Shown here: one piece after another, positions 16,488 through 25,785 of the stretch
How positions within the stretch are numbered: the first letter of the stretch is position 1
Layout: the number at the start of each line of letters is the position of its first letter
Origin: a bacterium
Lineage (GTDB): Bacteria > Vulcanimicrobiota > Vulcanimicrobiia > Vulcanimicrobiales > Vulcanimicrobiaceae
DNA: 64,000 nucleotides
Assembly: GCA_021805775.1 (NCBI GenBank)
Contig: JAJZED010000011.1
Location: 39,045 to 103,044 of the forward strand
Reading direction: 5' to 3'
The notes under the pieces: generated by a model
What the model saw: the letters and a program-made list of their open reading frames with translations, nothing else
What the model was told of the DNA's origin: nothing
The model's database searches: none
Program-made: the position numbers and the translations under genes

Positions 16488-17840
16488 ATGGAAACTTCAG
16501 CGATTGAGAGCGTTTTCAAATCCTACGACGTCCGAGGGCTCTTTCCATCCGAGATTAACGTAGAGTTAGCTTATAAAATCGGCCGCTGCTTCGTCCCGCT
16601 CCTTGGGGCAAAGAGGATCGTCGTTGGCCGCGATATGCGCCCAAGCGGCGAAGATCTCTTCGCGGCACTGGCGCGGGGAGCGACCGAGGCCGGCGCAGAC
16701 GTCGTTTCGATCGGGTTAGTCTCTACCGATGCCCTCTATTTCGCCGTCGGTAAGTATGGCTTCGACGGCGGAGTGATGATTACCGCGTCGCATAACCCGG
16801 CGCAATATAACGGTATGAAATTTACGCGCTCGGAAGCCCAAGCGATATCTTTCGACGGCGGTTTGCGAGAGATACGCGACCGCATCCTTGCCGACAACCT
16901 TCCCCCGAAAGCCGCAAAGACGGGTGCCATCTCCGAACGCTTCGTCCTCGACGACTTTGCCGAACATGCCTTGAGCTTTGTCGATCGCTCGAAAATCAAG
17001 CCTTTCAAAATCGCGATCGACGCAGGCAACGGAATGGCGGGGGCAACCGTACCGCACGTTTTCAAACATCTCCTGTGTACCGTCGTGCCGCTGTTCTTTG
17101 AACTTGACGGAAACTTTCCCAATCATCCGGCAAGCCCGATCGAGCCGGAAAATATGCTCGATCTTCAAGCGGCAGTGCGTAAACACGGTTGCGATCTTGG
17201 GGTTGCATTCGACGGCGATGCCGACCGCATGTTTTTAGTCGACGAACGCGGCGAACTCATCGATGGAAGCACCGTTACCGCTCTCGTAGCTATCAGCACG
17301 CTCAAGCGATATCCAGGGGCGAAGATTCTCTACAATCTCATCTGCAGCCGCAGCGTCCCCGAACAAATTTCCTCACATGGCGGCATCCCCATCCGCTCGC
17401 AAGTCGGGCACTCGATTATTAAGAAAGTCATGCGCGACGACGACGTCGTATTCGGTGGCGAGCATAGCGGGCATTTCTATTTCCGCGATAACTGGTATGC
17501 CGACTCGGGAATGATCGCCCTCATGTCGTGCCTGGAGCTCTTTAGCGAGAGCCCAACGAACGTCAGCGCGACGATCGCGCCCATCGATACCCGCGCGCGC
17601 TCCGGCGAGATCAATTCCCATGTCGAAAATATTTCCGAAACGCTACGACGTCTCGCCGCAGCGCATCCCGATGCCGAGGTCGACCACCTCGACGGCCTCA
17701 CCATCTCCTACCCCCACTGGTGGATGAACGTCCGGCCCTCCAATACCGAACCCTTACTGCGCCTCAACGTCGAGGCGGATGACCGTGCGAGCATGGAACG
17801 CGAACGGGACGCGGCTTTAGCGCTCATTCGAGGAAAGTAG
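16488..17840 (+). CDS. manB: phosphomannomutase/phosphoglucomutase
   Basis: This 450-aa alpha-D-phosphohexomutase converts hexose 6-phosphates to 1-phosphates for nucleotide-sugar synthesis. Visible motifs are YDVRG near the start, the phosphoserine loop TASHNP, the metal loop DGDADR, the sugar-binding loop GGEHSGH and the phosphate-binding loop RPSNTEP. Length is typical. ATG 16488 gives the family N-terminus (SVFKSYDVRGLFPSEI). The start shares CATG with a possible divergent start of the phosphatase. It could feed the UDP-sugar pathway at 33451-35879, but this is inference. Confidence 0.92.
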   Translation: METSAIESVFKSYDVRGLFPSEINVELAYKIGRCFVPLLGAKRIVVGRDMRPSGEDLFAALARGATEAGADVVSIGLVSTDALYFAVGKYGFDGGVMITASHNPAQYNGMKFTRSEAQAISFDGGLREIRDRILADNLPPKAAKTGAISERFVLDDFAEHALSFVDRSKIKPFKIAIDAGNGMAGATVPHVFKHLLCTVVPLFFELDGNFPNHPASPIEPENMLDLQAAVRKHGCDLGVAFDGDADRMFLVDERGELIDGSTVTALVAISTLKRYPGAKILYNLICSRSVPEQISSHGGIPIRSQVGHSIIKKVMRDDDVVFGGEHSGHFYFRDNWYADSGMIALMSCLELFSESPTNVSATIAPIDTRARSGEINSHVENISETLRRLAAAHPDAEVDHLDGLTISYPHWWMNVRPSNTEPLLRLNVEADDRASMERERDAALALIRGK

Positions 17841-17902
17841 CGGCGCCGAAACCGCAGCCGCGCTACCGTGGTTGATGCGGAGTTACGAACCTCGACTAAG
17901 CC

Positions 17903-18421
17903 ATGAAGGATGAACGTAGAATGACCGCAACCAACTCCTTTCTCCATCGCACTCGCGTCGATTTGCCCGAGCAAGGGCGAGAACGCCTGATCGCGCTTCT
18001 CAATGCGACCTTGGCGACCGCACTCGACTTCAAGACGCAGATCAAGCAGGCGCACTGGAATGTCGCCGGCCCGCACTTTATCGCGCTTCACGAGTTTTTC
18101 GATAGCCTTGCAGCCGAAGCGGAAGGCGCCGTCGATCTCATTGCCGAGCGCGTGCTTCAACTCGGTGGTACCGCGCTCGGCACCGCCAAGATCGCGGCCG
18201 AACGTTCGATCCTCGGCGAGTATCCTCACCACGCCGTCGACGGGAAACAGCACCTCGAAGCGCTCGCCGAACGGATGGCAATCTTCGCCAATCATCTTCG
18301 CGTACAGATCGACGAGAGCGCCAAACTTGGCGACCAAGCAACGGCCGATATATACACCGAGCTCTGTCGGGCCGCCGACAAAAGTCTCTGGATGCTTGAA
18401 GCGCATCTACGAACCGCTTAG
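17903..18421 (+). CDS. dps: Dps/ferritin-like DNA-protecting protein
   Basis: The 172-aa product has the Dps signature in the first long helix (KQAHWNVAGPHFIALHEFFD), which holds the His, Asp and Glu of the inter-subunit ferroxidase site, then RVLQLGGTALGT and a four-helix bundle to the end. Dps dodecamers bind and oxidise iron with peroxide and protect DNA. ATG 17903 is used; ATG 17921 (MTATNSF) is an alternative. It stands 62 bp after manB and 11 bp before the dynamin-like gene on the same strand. Confidence 0.92.
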   Translation: MKDERRMTATNSFLHRTRVDLPEQGRERLIALLNATLATALDFKTQIKQAHWNVAGPHFIALHEFFDSLAAEAEGAVDLIAERVLQLGGTALGTAKIAAERSILGEYPHHAVDGKQHLEALAERMAIFANHLRVQIDESAKLGDQATADIYTELCRAADKSLWMLEAHLRTA

Positions 18422-18432
18422 CGACTGTACTT

Positions 18433-21162
18433 TTGAGCGCATCGACAAACGTTAGCGCCGATGCAATGCGGCGATACGACCGGACGCGCGACGAACTCGT
18501 CGCGCGTCTCCTCGTTCTCGAGGAGGCGCTCGGCGAGCGCGAGAGCGCGCCCGTTCGCTCCACGCGGGAGATGCTCGCGCGCGGAAAATTCGTGCTGGCG
18601 GTCGTCGGCGAGTTCTCCAGCGGCAAGTCGTACTTGCTCAACGCGCTGCTGGGGAAGTTTCGTCGCGAAGTATCGGGCGACGCGCGGCGTCTCGTCGGGC
18701 TCCTCGCCGTCGATATCAATCCGTCAACGGCCACCATTACCGAACTCGAAAACGGCGAGCGCGACGAAGCGACGGCGTACTACGAAAGCGGCCGTTCCGA
18801 ACGCATCCCGCTCGATCGGCTCAATCGCTTTATCGCCGTTGGTTCCGGCGATGTGGGCACGCTCCACACGGCGACCACCGACGAGAACGACGTGCCGACG
18901 CACGTTCGCGTGACGACGCCCTCGGAATTTCTCGCGCGCGGCTTTCTCGTCGCCGATACGCCGGGGCTCGCTTCGGCGAATCCGGCCCATCGCCGCGCGA
19001 CGCTGAGCTTTCTCCCGGGAGCCGATGCGGTACTCTACCTTATCGATACGCAACAACCGTTTAGCGAAGGTGACGCATCGTTCTTAGGTATCGTGCGTCG
19101 CCATATCGACAGCATTTTCATCGTTCAGACAAAAATCGACCTATGGAATCGATTGAGCGCCGACGGTCGCCCCGCCTGGCAAAATGCTACCGAACGCATC
19201 GAACGGCTGGCTGCAATTCACGCACCGGGAACGTTCGTCTATCCGCTCTCGGCGCGCGATTATGTCGAAGGAAACTTCGACGAAGATCCCGAGCGAGTTG
19301 CTGCAAGCCGTTTTCTTCCGTTCCTCGAAGCGCTCGACGCGTCGTTGATTGCGCGTACCGGGCGCTCGCGTCTGCGTCGCGCGCGCGACGCTGCGGCGCG
19401 CGTCGGCGGCGATACGCTGGCGCACATCGACGGCGACCTCGCCATGCTTGCCCTTCCCAAAGAGACGTTAGAAGCCGAGTTACTGGCGCGAACGCCAAAA
19501 CTCGTCGAGCTCGACGAACGAATCGAGACGCAACGTCGTCTTCTCGTCGAAGAGGGAACCAAGCGAAACGCGAATCTCTCGCAGGAGAGTTCCGCACTCG
19601 CCGAAGAGCTAGAACTCGCTCTCGCGCAAGCGTTCGATACCACCGATATTGCAAAGTTGCGCGACCGCGCTCGCTTGCACGTCTTGGTCGACCGCGTGAC
19701 CGCACAGGCCGTCGAAGCCTTTGCCAAGCGCATAGCGTTGCTCGCAGTCGAGCCGTTAGAGGCGATCGAGCGCGCGGCCGGTTCGGATATTCCGCTGCGA
19801 TTTTCGCTCGTCGAGTCGGCCGCCGCCGCCTTTGGGGGACAACCCGGTACGAGCCTCTGGAGCGGTGAACCCGCTACCGCGATCGCCGCAACGATCGTAC
19901 TCGATGCGATCGGCGGCCCGGCTATCGCGCTCGTACATGCAATTTCGATGCGTTTTGCCGCCGCTGCAAACGAAACGTACATGAAGCGCGAACTCATCGC
20001 CGATCTGCGAGCATCGATTTTTCCGGCGCTGCGCAAAGATGTCGAAGATTTAGGAATCCGTATTTCGCAAAATATCGAACGTATCGATGCCGCTCTCGAT
20101 ACGGCTCTCATCGCGGCCGGAAGAAGCGCGCGCGACGCAGATATCGGTAGCGTCGAACGAGCGTTGGCCGCAGTTGCCGCCGGCTCGGTCGCGCAGAGCG
20201 AACGTTCCATGCGCGAACGACGCGCGACCATCGAGCGCGAGCTTGCCGATATCGCACGTATCGCCGATGCGTTTTTGCGCGAGGAGCCGGAGATCGCCGC
20301 CGCCGACCCCGGCACCGAGATGCTCCGGCGCGCGCACAGCGACCCGAGCCTCGACGCCGCGGCGTATGCCCGCGGATTGCGCCCGCAGCGCTGGCGCGTC
20401 GCTGTTTTGGGGGCATTGCGCCGTGGAAAATCCTCGCTTATCGATGCCTTTGCGGGCCGAGCCGTTCTCGGCGACGAGATCCCCGGCATGGCGCGTTTTC
20501 CGATACACGTACGCTACGGCGAGCGTGACGAAGCGTTCGCCCTCGACCATAATGGAGCGTGGAGTGCGATCGATCGCTCCGCGGTCGGTGAAGCCGCGCG
20601 ACGATCGCCGGTGCTCGTACTCACCCCGTGGAAATTCCCGCGTGAGTTGGTGCTCGTTCACGCGCCGGCGTTCGATTCCGGCGATATCGACGCCGAAGAT
20701 ATCGCCCTCATGGCCGCTCGGAGTGCGAGCGAAGTGCTCTGCCTCTTCTCGCGGCAGCTCTCCGAGCGCGAGTTAAGCCTCTACGAACGAATCGCCGAAC
20801 TCGGCAAACCGATGTTGTTCGCACATACGATGGCCGACAACGAGAGCGTCGGCGAACGACGCAACGTCCTCGATCTCGCTCGCCGCTATCTCGCCGAACG
20901 GAAGATTCCCGCGGCGCGTCTCTTCACCGTCTCCGCGCAAGAGTATGCCGGCGCGCGCGCGGTCGGCCGCGCCCCCGCAGGCTGGAACGAACTCGATGCC
21001 CTGCGCGAGACGCTCGACGGACACGCGGCCGCGCATATGGAGCGTCTCGCGCGACTCGAACGATCGAACGCCGAGATCGACCGCGAGATCCAACGCCCGG
21101 CCAAGGAGGCCGCCGCGCGTCCCGCAGGAGCAACCTTTCTTCGTCGACTCTTTGGCGGCTAG
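18433..21162 (+). CDS. tandem dynamin-like GTPase
   Basis: This 909-aa protein resembles bacterial dynamin-like proteins with two G domains in one chain. G domain 1 (about 45-300) has P-loop GEFSSGKS, switch T in NPSTATIT, G3 DTPG and G4 TKID. A long helical stalk follows, with a hydrophobic patch near 475-515 that could insert into or contact membrane. G domain 2 (about 650-870) has P-loop GALRRGKSS, while the G3 region reads HAPAFDSGD, so it departs from DxxG and may bind nucleotide poorly. The start is TTG 18433; ATG 18466 (MRRYDRTRDE) is possible. Likely roles are membrane remodelling or stress response. It follows dps closely. Confidence 0.8.
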   Translation: MSASTNVSADAMRRYDRTRDELVARLLVLEEALGERESAPVRSTREMLARGKFVLAVVGEFSSGKSYLLNALLGKFRREVSGDARRLVGLLAVDINPSTATITELENGERDEATAYYESGRSERIPLDRLNRFIAVGSGDVGTLHTATTDENDVPTHVRVTTPSEFLARGFLVADTPGLASANPAHRRATLSFLPGADAVLYLIDTQQPFSEGDASFLGIVRRHIDSIFIVQTKIDLWNRLSADGRPAWQNATERIERLAAIHAPGTFVYPLSARDYVEGNFDEDPERVAASRFLPFLEALDASLIARTGRSRLRRARDAAARVGGDTLAHIDGDLAMLALPKETLEAELLARTPKLVELDERIETQRRLLVEEGTKRNANLSQESSALAEELELALAQAFDTTDIAKLRDRARLHVLVDRVTAQAVEAFAKRIALLAVEPLEAIERAAGSDIPLRFSLVESAAAAFGGQPGTSLWSGEPATAIAATIVLDAIGGPAIALVHAISMRFAAAANETYMKRELIADLRASIFPALRKDVEDLGIRISQNIERIDAALDTALIAAGRSARDADIGSVERALAAVAAGSVAQSERSMRERRATIERELADIARIADAFLREEPEIAAADPGTEMLRRAHSDPSLDAAAYARGLRPQRWRVAVLGALRRGKSSLIDAFAGRAVLGDEIPGMARFPIHVRYGERDEAFALDHNGAWSAIDRSAVGEAARRSPVLVLTPWKFPRELVLVHAPAFDSGDIDAEDIALMAARSASEVLCLFSRQLSERELSLYERIAELGKPMLFAHTMADNESVGERRNVLDLARRYLAERKIPAARLFTVSAQEYAGARAVGRAPAGWNELDALRETLDGHAAAHMERLARLERSNAEIDREIQRPAKEAAARPAGATFLRRLFGG

Positions 21163-21205
21163 CGGCCGAGGGGGTAACCCGGGACCGTCGAAGCAGCATT
21201 TCGGT

Positions 21206-22351
21206 ATGCCTATCATCATCGGTCCGGCCTTCCTCGCCGTAGGCGACGGCAGTTCGGCCTACGCGAGGCTGGCGATCGATCGCGGCCGTATCGCGGAGAT
21301 TCTCCCGGCCGAAGGCCCAAGCGACCATCCCTGCCCCGAAGGGTGTTCGATTGCACCCGGCCTCATCGATCTGCATACGAACGGTGCCGATGATATGCTC
21401 TTCAATCGCGATCAGGGATACGCCGTACCGGTCGCTTCACGCGCCTATGCCGCGACCGGCGCGACCGGCTTCGTCGCCTCGGTGATGACCGCGCCCTGGG
21501 AATCGATGCTGCATGCCGCTTCGGAGATCGTGGAGGCGGCGCACGAGTTAGAGGAGAGCGAGCCACAGGGAGCGCGCTGCCTCGGCATTCACTTCGAGGG
21601 GCCTTTTCTCAATACGAAATTCCGCCGCGTTCACCGCGGCGATTGTTTGCTCGCAGCTTCGAGTGTACGCGCGCAAGAGATGGTTGATGCCTGCCGGGGT
21701 GCGCTAGTCATGGTCACGCTCGCGCCGGAGGTCGAGGGGGCGAGCGAGTTCGTGCGCACGATGCTCGAACACGGCGTCGCCTGCTCCGCAGGACATACGG
21801 CGGCGCGCTACGCCGAGGGATTGCTTGCGATCGGCACCGGCTATCGTAGCCTTACGCATGCATTTAACGGCATGGGGCCGCTCGATCATCGCGACCCGTC
21901 GTTGCTTGCGGCCTTCATGCAGGACCGGCGCACGACCGTGCAACTCATCTGTGACGGGCACCATGTCTCGCCGCCGATGGTCGACCTGCTCTATCGCATG
22001 CTCGGCGACCGCGTCGTTCTCACCACCGACTTCATGCCCCCGGCAGGGCCGGGCTATCGCGTTGAAGGCGGCGTCATGCGCGCCGACGACGGCACGATTG
22101 CGGGGAGCGCGCTGACGATGGATCGCGCTTTACGAAATTATATGGCGTTTACGGGCCTGCCGTTCGCGCAAGCGATCGTTGCCGCGTCGCACGCCCCCGC
22201 GCGCACGATCGGCGCGCAAAGCGAAGTGGGGCGCATCGCCGTCGGGATGCGGGCGGACCTATCGTTCTGGGACGACCGTTACGACGTGCTGGCGACAATG
22301 GTCGGCGGCGAATTCGTCTACCGACGCGCAGAGGCGCTCGTCCCGAATTAA
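21206..22351 (+). CDS. nagA: N-acetylglucosamine-6-phosphate deacetylase
   Basis: NagA hydrolyses GlcNAc-6-P to GlcN-6-P and acetate in amino-sugar and cell-wall recycling. The 381-aa amidohydrolase shows APGLIDLHTNG, the metal Glu in GIHFEGPFLN, metal His in CSAGHTAA and LTHAFNGM, the substrate His in DGHHVS and the catalytic Asp in TTDFMPPAG. ATG 21206 gives the family start; a longer open frame overlaps the dynamin gene. No nagB or nagK adjoins. It ends 4 bp from the convergent DUF2721 gene. Confidence 0.9.
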   Translation: MPIIIGPAFLAVGDGSSAYARLAIDRGRIAEILPAEGPSDHPCPEGCSIAPGLIDLHTNGADDMLFNRDQGYAVPVASRAYAATGATGFVASVMTAPWESMLHAASEIVEAAHELEESEPQGARCLGIHFEGPFLNTKFRRVHRGDCLLAASSVRAQEMVDACRGALVMVTLAPEVEGASEFVRTMLEHGVACSAGHTAARYAEGLLAIGTGYRSLTHAFNGMGPLDHRDPSLLAAFMQDRRTTVQLICDGHHVSPPMVDLLYRMLGDRVVLTTDFMPPAGPGYRVEGGVMRADDGTIAGSALTMDRALRNYMAFTGLPFAQAIVAASHAPARTIGAQSEVGRIAVGMRADLSFWDDRYDVLATMVGGEFVYRRAEALVPN

Positions 22352-22355
22352 CGAG

Positions 22356-22847
22356 TTAATACGTCCCTAGCTCTCGCGCAATCTCCGCTTTCATCGCATC
22401 GGTCGAGACTCTCGTTTCGAGAAACACGCCGACCGCTCCGACGAGAACCGTTAGCGTCCCGCCAACCGTTAAGGCCGTCGGCAACCATGGAAGCGCGTCG
22501 CGCGTGAGCGCGTTGAGCGCGACGGCAAGACTCGCCAGAACGAAAAGGCCGATCGCCAGATGATATGCCGAGAGCGCCCGCTGCAAATAGTTAATGCGCG
22601 TTTGGTAGAGCCGTAACTCGGCGAGTATCGCCTCGCGCTGGTTATCGCCGCCTGAGGGCAGCGCATGAATTTCGACAAAAAGCGCGCGTGCGCGGTCGAC
22701 CGCCCGCACCACGCGCGTCATCGTAACGTTGAGTAAATTTCCGCAAGCCAGGATAAACACCGCGGGGGCAATCATCTGTGCGATAATCGCCGTAATCGGA
22801 GTTCCCTGCGCCATCCCTATCGAAAATGGAAGCGAAGCTCCAGTCAT
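22356..22847 (-). CDS. DUF2721 family membrane protein
   Basis: The 163-aa product matches the DUF2721 pattern: an N-terminal membrane helix (ITAIIAQMIAPAVFILACG), a charged cytoplasmic segment with RLYQTRINYLQRAL and two closing helices, with ETRVSTDAMKAEI at the end. The function of the family is unknown. ATG 22847 is chosen because GGGAAGGGA lies just upstream, although the frame is open to 22907. It lies downstream of the DUF2079 gene on the same strand (102-bp gap). Confidence 0.75.
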   Translation of the reverse strand: MTGASLPFSIGMAQGTPITAIIAQMIAPAVFILACGNLLNVTMTRVVRAVDRARALFVEIHALPSGGDNQREAILAELRLYQTRINYLQRALSAYHLAIGLFVLASLAVALNALTRDALPWLPTALTVGGTLTVLVGAVGVFLETRVSTDAMKAEIARELGTY

Positions 22848-22949
22848 GTTATTCCCTTCCCAAATGGTCGGTAAGCGCCGATGCGGCCCGAACTCCCTGC
22901 CCGACAATGCCGGGATAATACGGCGAGGCCGTCATCCACACCCGCCCAA

Positions 22950-24314
22950 TCATTTCGGCGGGTGACACGTATTGCGGCGATAAAGCGAAACGCCATCCTT
23001 TTCCCAAACAACGGAATACTCTCCCGCTTCGCGTTTGGAAATCGTCGAAAATAATTGTAACTGCGTCTCCGGCAATAATGAGGGATCGACGAGCGCGTAG
23101 CAAGGGAGGCGTTTCAAACCCAACTCGAAGCGCCGACTTCTCCAGAGATGCCCGAAGGGCCCGTTGCTCACACCGATCGTGCCCCGTCGCGGTAGGTCGT
23201 TCGTAAGGATAGAATCGAGGACCGCGTCTTGCGTCGTCCTTCCGTGGACCGTCGCCTTCCAGTGCAATGGACTCGCAAAAATCAAAATCGCAGCGCTCGC
23301 GAACAAACACCATGCAAATACTTTCGGAAGCATAGCGGGCCGATTAGCGCCGATACGTGCGGCTCCCATTACAAACGCGACCATGATGTAACCGATCCAT
23401 ACACCGCTATAATGCGCCTGAACGTCTCGCAGCGAGTCGTCGGGCGGGATTAAGACTTCGAACAACGGCGCCACCGCGAAGAGCAGCCAGCGGCCGCTCA
23501 TTAGAGGCAACAAACCGAGCGGCACGAGCACCTCGCATAGAAAACCGATCCGCCGTAGCATGCTCGTGACGGGTGGGGTAACGGCGCTTGCAACCGGTGA
23601 AAACACCGGACTTAACGCAATCCAACTCGCATGCACTTCGTTGCGCCACACCAACCACGCCGTCGGGACGGCGAGCGAGACGCAAAAACACACTACCGCA
23701 AATCGCATGAGGTCGCGATCCTCTGTTTTGCGAGCATACAATCCGGCAATGAGTGCATCCCATGCCAGAAATACACCTTGATCTTCTTTAATCCCAAGGG
23801 TGAACGTCGCCACCAACGAGGCAGCGAGCCAGTTGCGACGCAGAACGAATACAAACAACCAAATTGTTGCTGCGGGTGCAAAACAGGTTTCGTACGGAGC
23901 GTTGTAAATCAGTCCACCCAGTGGAGGGTATAGGAAACCAACCCACGCGGCGGCAATTGCGTAGTTATTCGGCAAGCGCGTTTTTGCGAGTTCGTAAACC
24001 CCGAGGCCAACGAGCATTCCGGCTAAAGATTGAAAAATGAGAACGGGAAGAACGGAGTGCGTGAGCTGAACGAAGGGCGCAAACAAATCGTAAATCGGTG
24101 AAAAATGTACGTAAAAGTGGCTACCCTCTACCGAGTTCCGTAACATACCCGACGGATCGTTCATCGCCTGTAGGAAAAGGCCAAAGTCGGTTAGACTATT
24201 GTACGTCCACCAAGTGTTGAAATTGAGAGCCAAATACGAGAAAAAAAACAGCCCCGCACCCACCCATAAAGATGCCTTGCGTAGACGTAAATAGGCGGAC
24301 ACGGACGCTATCAA
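22950..24314 (-). CDS. DUF2079 multi-pass membrane protein
   Basis: The 454-aa protein has about ten hydrophobic helices. The first loop has TDFGLFLQAMNDPSGM and HFYVHFSPIYDLFAP, and a later loop has LGIKEDQGVFLAWD; these acidic and His residues are the DUF2079 signature, a family related to GT-C glycosyltransferase-like membrane proteins. The function is unproven, possibly transfer of lipid-linked sugars. The TTG start at 24314 overlaps the livF stop (TTGA), so it is translated as the last member of the liv operon. An alternative start is not evident. Confidence 0.72.
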   Translation of the reverse strand: MIASVSAYLRLRKASLWVGAGLFFFSYLALNFNTWWTYNSLTDFGLFLQAMNDPSGMLRNSVEGSHFYVHFSPIYDLFAPFVQLTHSVLPVLIFQSLAGMLVGLGVYELAKTRLPNNYAIAAAWVGFLYPPLGGLIYNAPYETCFAPAATIWLFVFVLRRNWLAASLVATFTLGIKEDQGVFLAWDALIAGLYARKTEDRDLMRFAVVCFCVSLAVPTAWLVWRNEVHASWIALSPVFSPVASAVTPPVTSMLRRIGFLCEVLVPLGLLPLMSGRWLLFAVAPLFEVLIPPDDSLRDVQAHYSGVWIGYIMVAFVMGAARIGANRPAMLPKVFAWCLFASAAILIFASPLHWKATVHGRTTQDAVLDSILTNDLPRRGTIGVSNGPFGHLWRSRRFELGLKRLPCYALVDPSLLPETQLQLFSTISKREAGEYSVVWEKDGVSLYRRNTCHPPK

Positions 24315-25027
24315 GAGCCTCCCAGGTACGCCGCTATCACCGCCGGGTCCCGCGCAAGATTGGCGGCCGTATCGTTACGCGCAATTTCGCCGTTGCGCAA
24401 CACGTAGCCCCGGTCCGCGAGCGCGAGCGCGGCATGCGCGTTCTGTTCGACCAGGACGATGGTCGTCCCACGACGATGGATGTCGCGGAGAACTTCGAAT
24501 ATCTGCGCGGCGATTAGCGGCGCAAGCCCGAGCGAAGGTTCGTCGAGCACAAGTAGTCGCGGCCGCGCGACGAGCCCGCGCCCGATCGCCAGCATCTGTT
24601 GCTCGCCGCCGGAAAGGGTGCCGGCGCGCTGAACGATGCGTTCGCGAAGTCGTGGAAAAATCGAAAGCGCGTCTTCGATGCGCGAATCGAGTTCTCGACG
24701 CGACGAAACGGCGTATCCACCGAGCTCGAGGTTTTCGCGAACCGTCATGCGCGTGAACACGCGACGACCCTCCGGTACATGGGCGATTCCCAAACGCGCG
24801 ATTGCATCGGCGCCGTGCTTGCGCAGATTCGTTCCCGCAAAAAATAGCTCGCCGGCGCGGATCGGCAGCAGCCCCGATATCGCCCGCAACGTCGTCGTCT
24901 TACCGGCACCGTTCGCGCCGAGAAGCGCGACGATCTCCCCTTCTTCTACTTGAAAATCAATGCCTCGCAAGGCGACGATACCGCCATAACGGACCTCGAG
25001 TCCACGAACGTCCAGAAGTGCGCTCAC
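24311..25027 (-). CDS. livF: branched-chain amino acid ABC transporter ATP-binding protein LivF
   Basis: The 238-aa ATPase has Walker A GANGAGKTT, the LivF motif VPEGRRVFTRMTVRENLELG, signature LSGGEQQ, Walker B LLVLDEPSLGLAP and the switch His replaced by the usual EQN of this subfamily. With LivG it powers import of branched-chain amino acids or related amides. Its start overlaps livG by 4 bp and its stop overlaps the DUF2079 start. Confidence 0.95.
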   Translation of the reverse strand: MSALLDVRGLEVRYGGIVALRGIDFQVEEGEIVALLGANGAGKTTTLRAISGLLPIRAGELFFAGTNLRKHGADAIARLGIAHVPEGRRVFTRMTVRENLELGGYAVSSRRELDSRIEDALSIFPRLRERIVQRAGTLSGGEQQMLAIGRGLVARPRLLVLDEPSLGLAPLIAAQIFEVLRDIHRRGTTIVLVEQNAHAALALADRGYVLRNGEIARNDTAANLARDPAVIAAYLGGS

Positions 25028-25785
25028 GCGGGGGCACCTAAGTAGGCTTCGATGACGCGAGGGTGCTCGCGAATCTCACTCGGCGTTCCTTCAGCGATCT
25101 TTTCGCCGTAGTCGAGAACCGCGATACGTTCGCACAGATTCATCACCAGGCCCATATCGTGCTCGATCAACAGCACCGTTGCTCCGGTATCGCGAATCGC
25201 GCGAATCAATGCAAGCAGATCCTGCTTCTCCGATGGGTTCAAACCGGCGGCGGGTTCATCGAGCAGTAACAAGCGCGGGCGAGCGGCGAGCGCCCGCGCA
25301 ATTTCGAGGCGACGTTGCGTGCCGTATGAAAGATTGCGCGCAAAGTGTTCGTCAACGCCTGCGATGCCGACAAAACGCAGCAGTTCGCGGGCGCGCCGTT
25401 CGGCTTCCTTGCGTTCGCGACGTTCGCGGGCGGTGTCGAGCAGCGAATCGATAATATTCGAATGCAGCGCGAGGTGTTCGCCGACCATTACGTTCGTCAG
25501 CGCGGATGCATTGCCGAAAAGCCGAAGGTTCTGAAAGGTTCGCGCTACCCCAAGGCGCGCGATTCGTTGCGTCGTCAGGCCGGCAATCGAGGTGCCGTCG
25601 ACCGAAATGCGGCCTTCGTCGAATCGGTAAATCGCCGTCAGAAGGTTGAACAGGGTCGACTTTCCGGCGCCGTTGGGGCCGATGATGCCGAAAATCGCAC
25701 CTTCCTCAACCTTCAGCGTAACGTTTGATACCGCCGTCAGCGCTCCGAAGCGTTTGGTCACCTCGACAAGGTCGAGCAGGCTCAT
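25024..25785 (-). CDS. livG: branched-chain amino acid ABC transporter ATP-binding protein LivG
   Basis: The 253-aa ATPase shows Walker A GPNGAGKST, ARTFQNLRLFG (LivG-specific), LSYGTQRRLEIARAL as signature and Walker B LLLLDEPAAGLNP, with IEHDMGLVM. It overlaps livM and livF by 4 bp on either side, in the standard order livH-livM-livG-livF. Confidence 0.95.
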   Translation of the reverse strand: MSLLDLVEVTKRFGALTAVSNVTLKVEEGAIFGIIGPNGAGKSTLFNLLTAIYRFDEGRISVDGTSIAGLTTQRIARLGVARTFQNLRLFGNASALTNVMVGEHLALHSNIIDSLLDTARERRERKEAERRARELLRFVGIAGVDEHFARNLSYGTQRRLEIARALAARPRLLLLDEPAAGLNPSEKQDLLALIRAIRDTGATVLLIEHDMGLVMNLCERIAVLDYGEKIAEGTPSEIREHPRVIEAYLGAPA

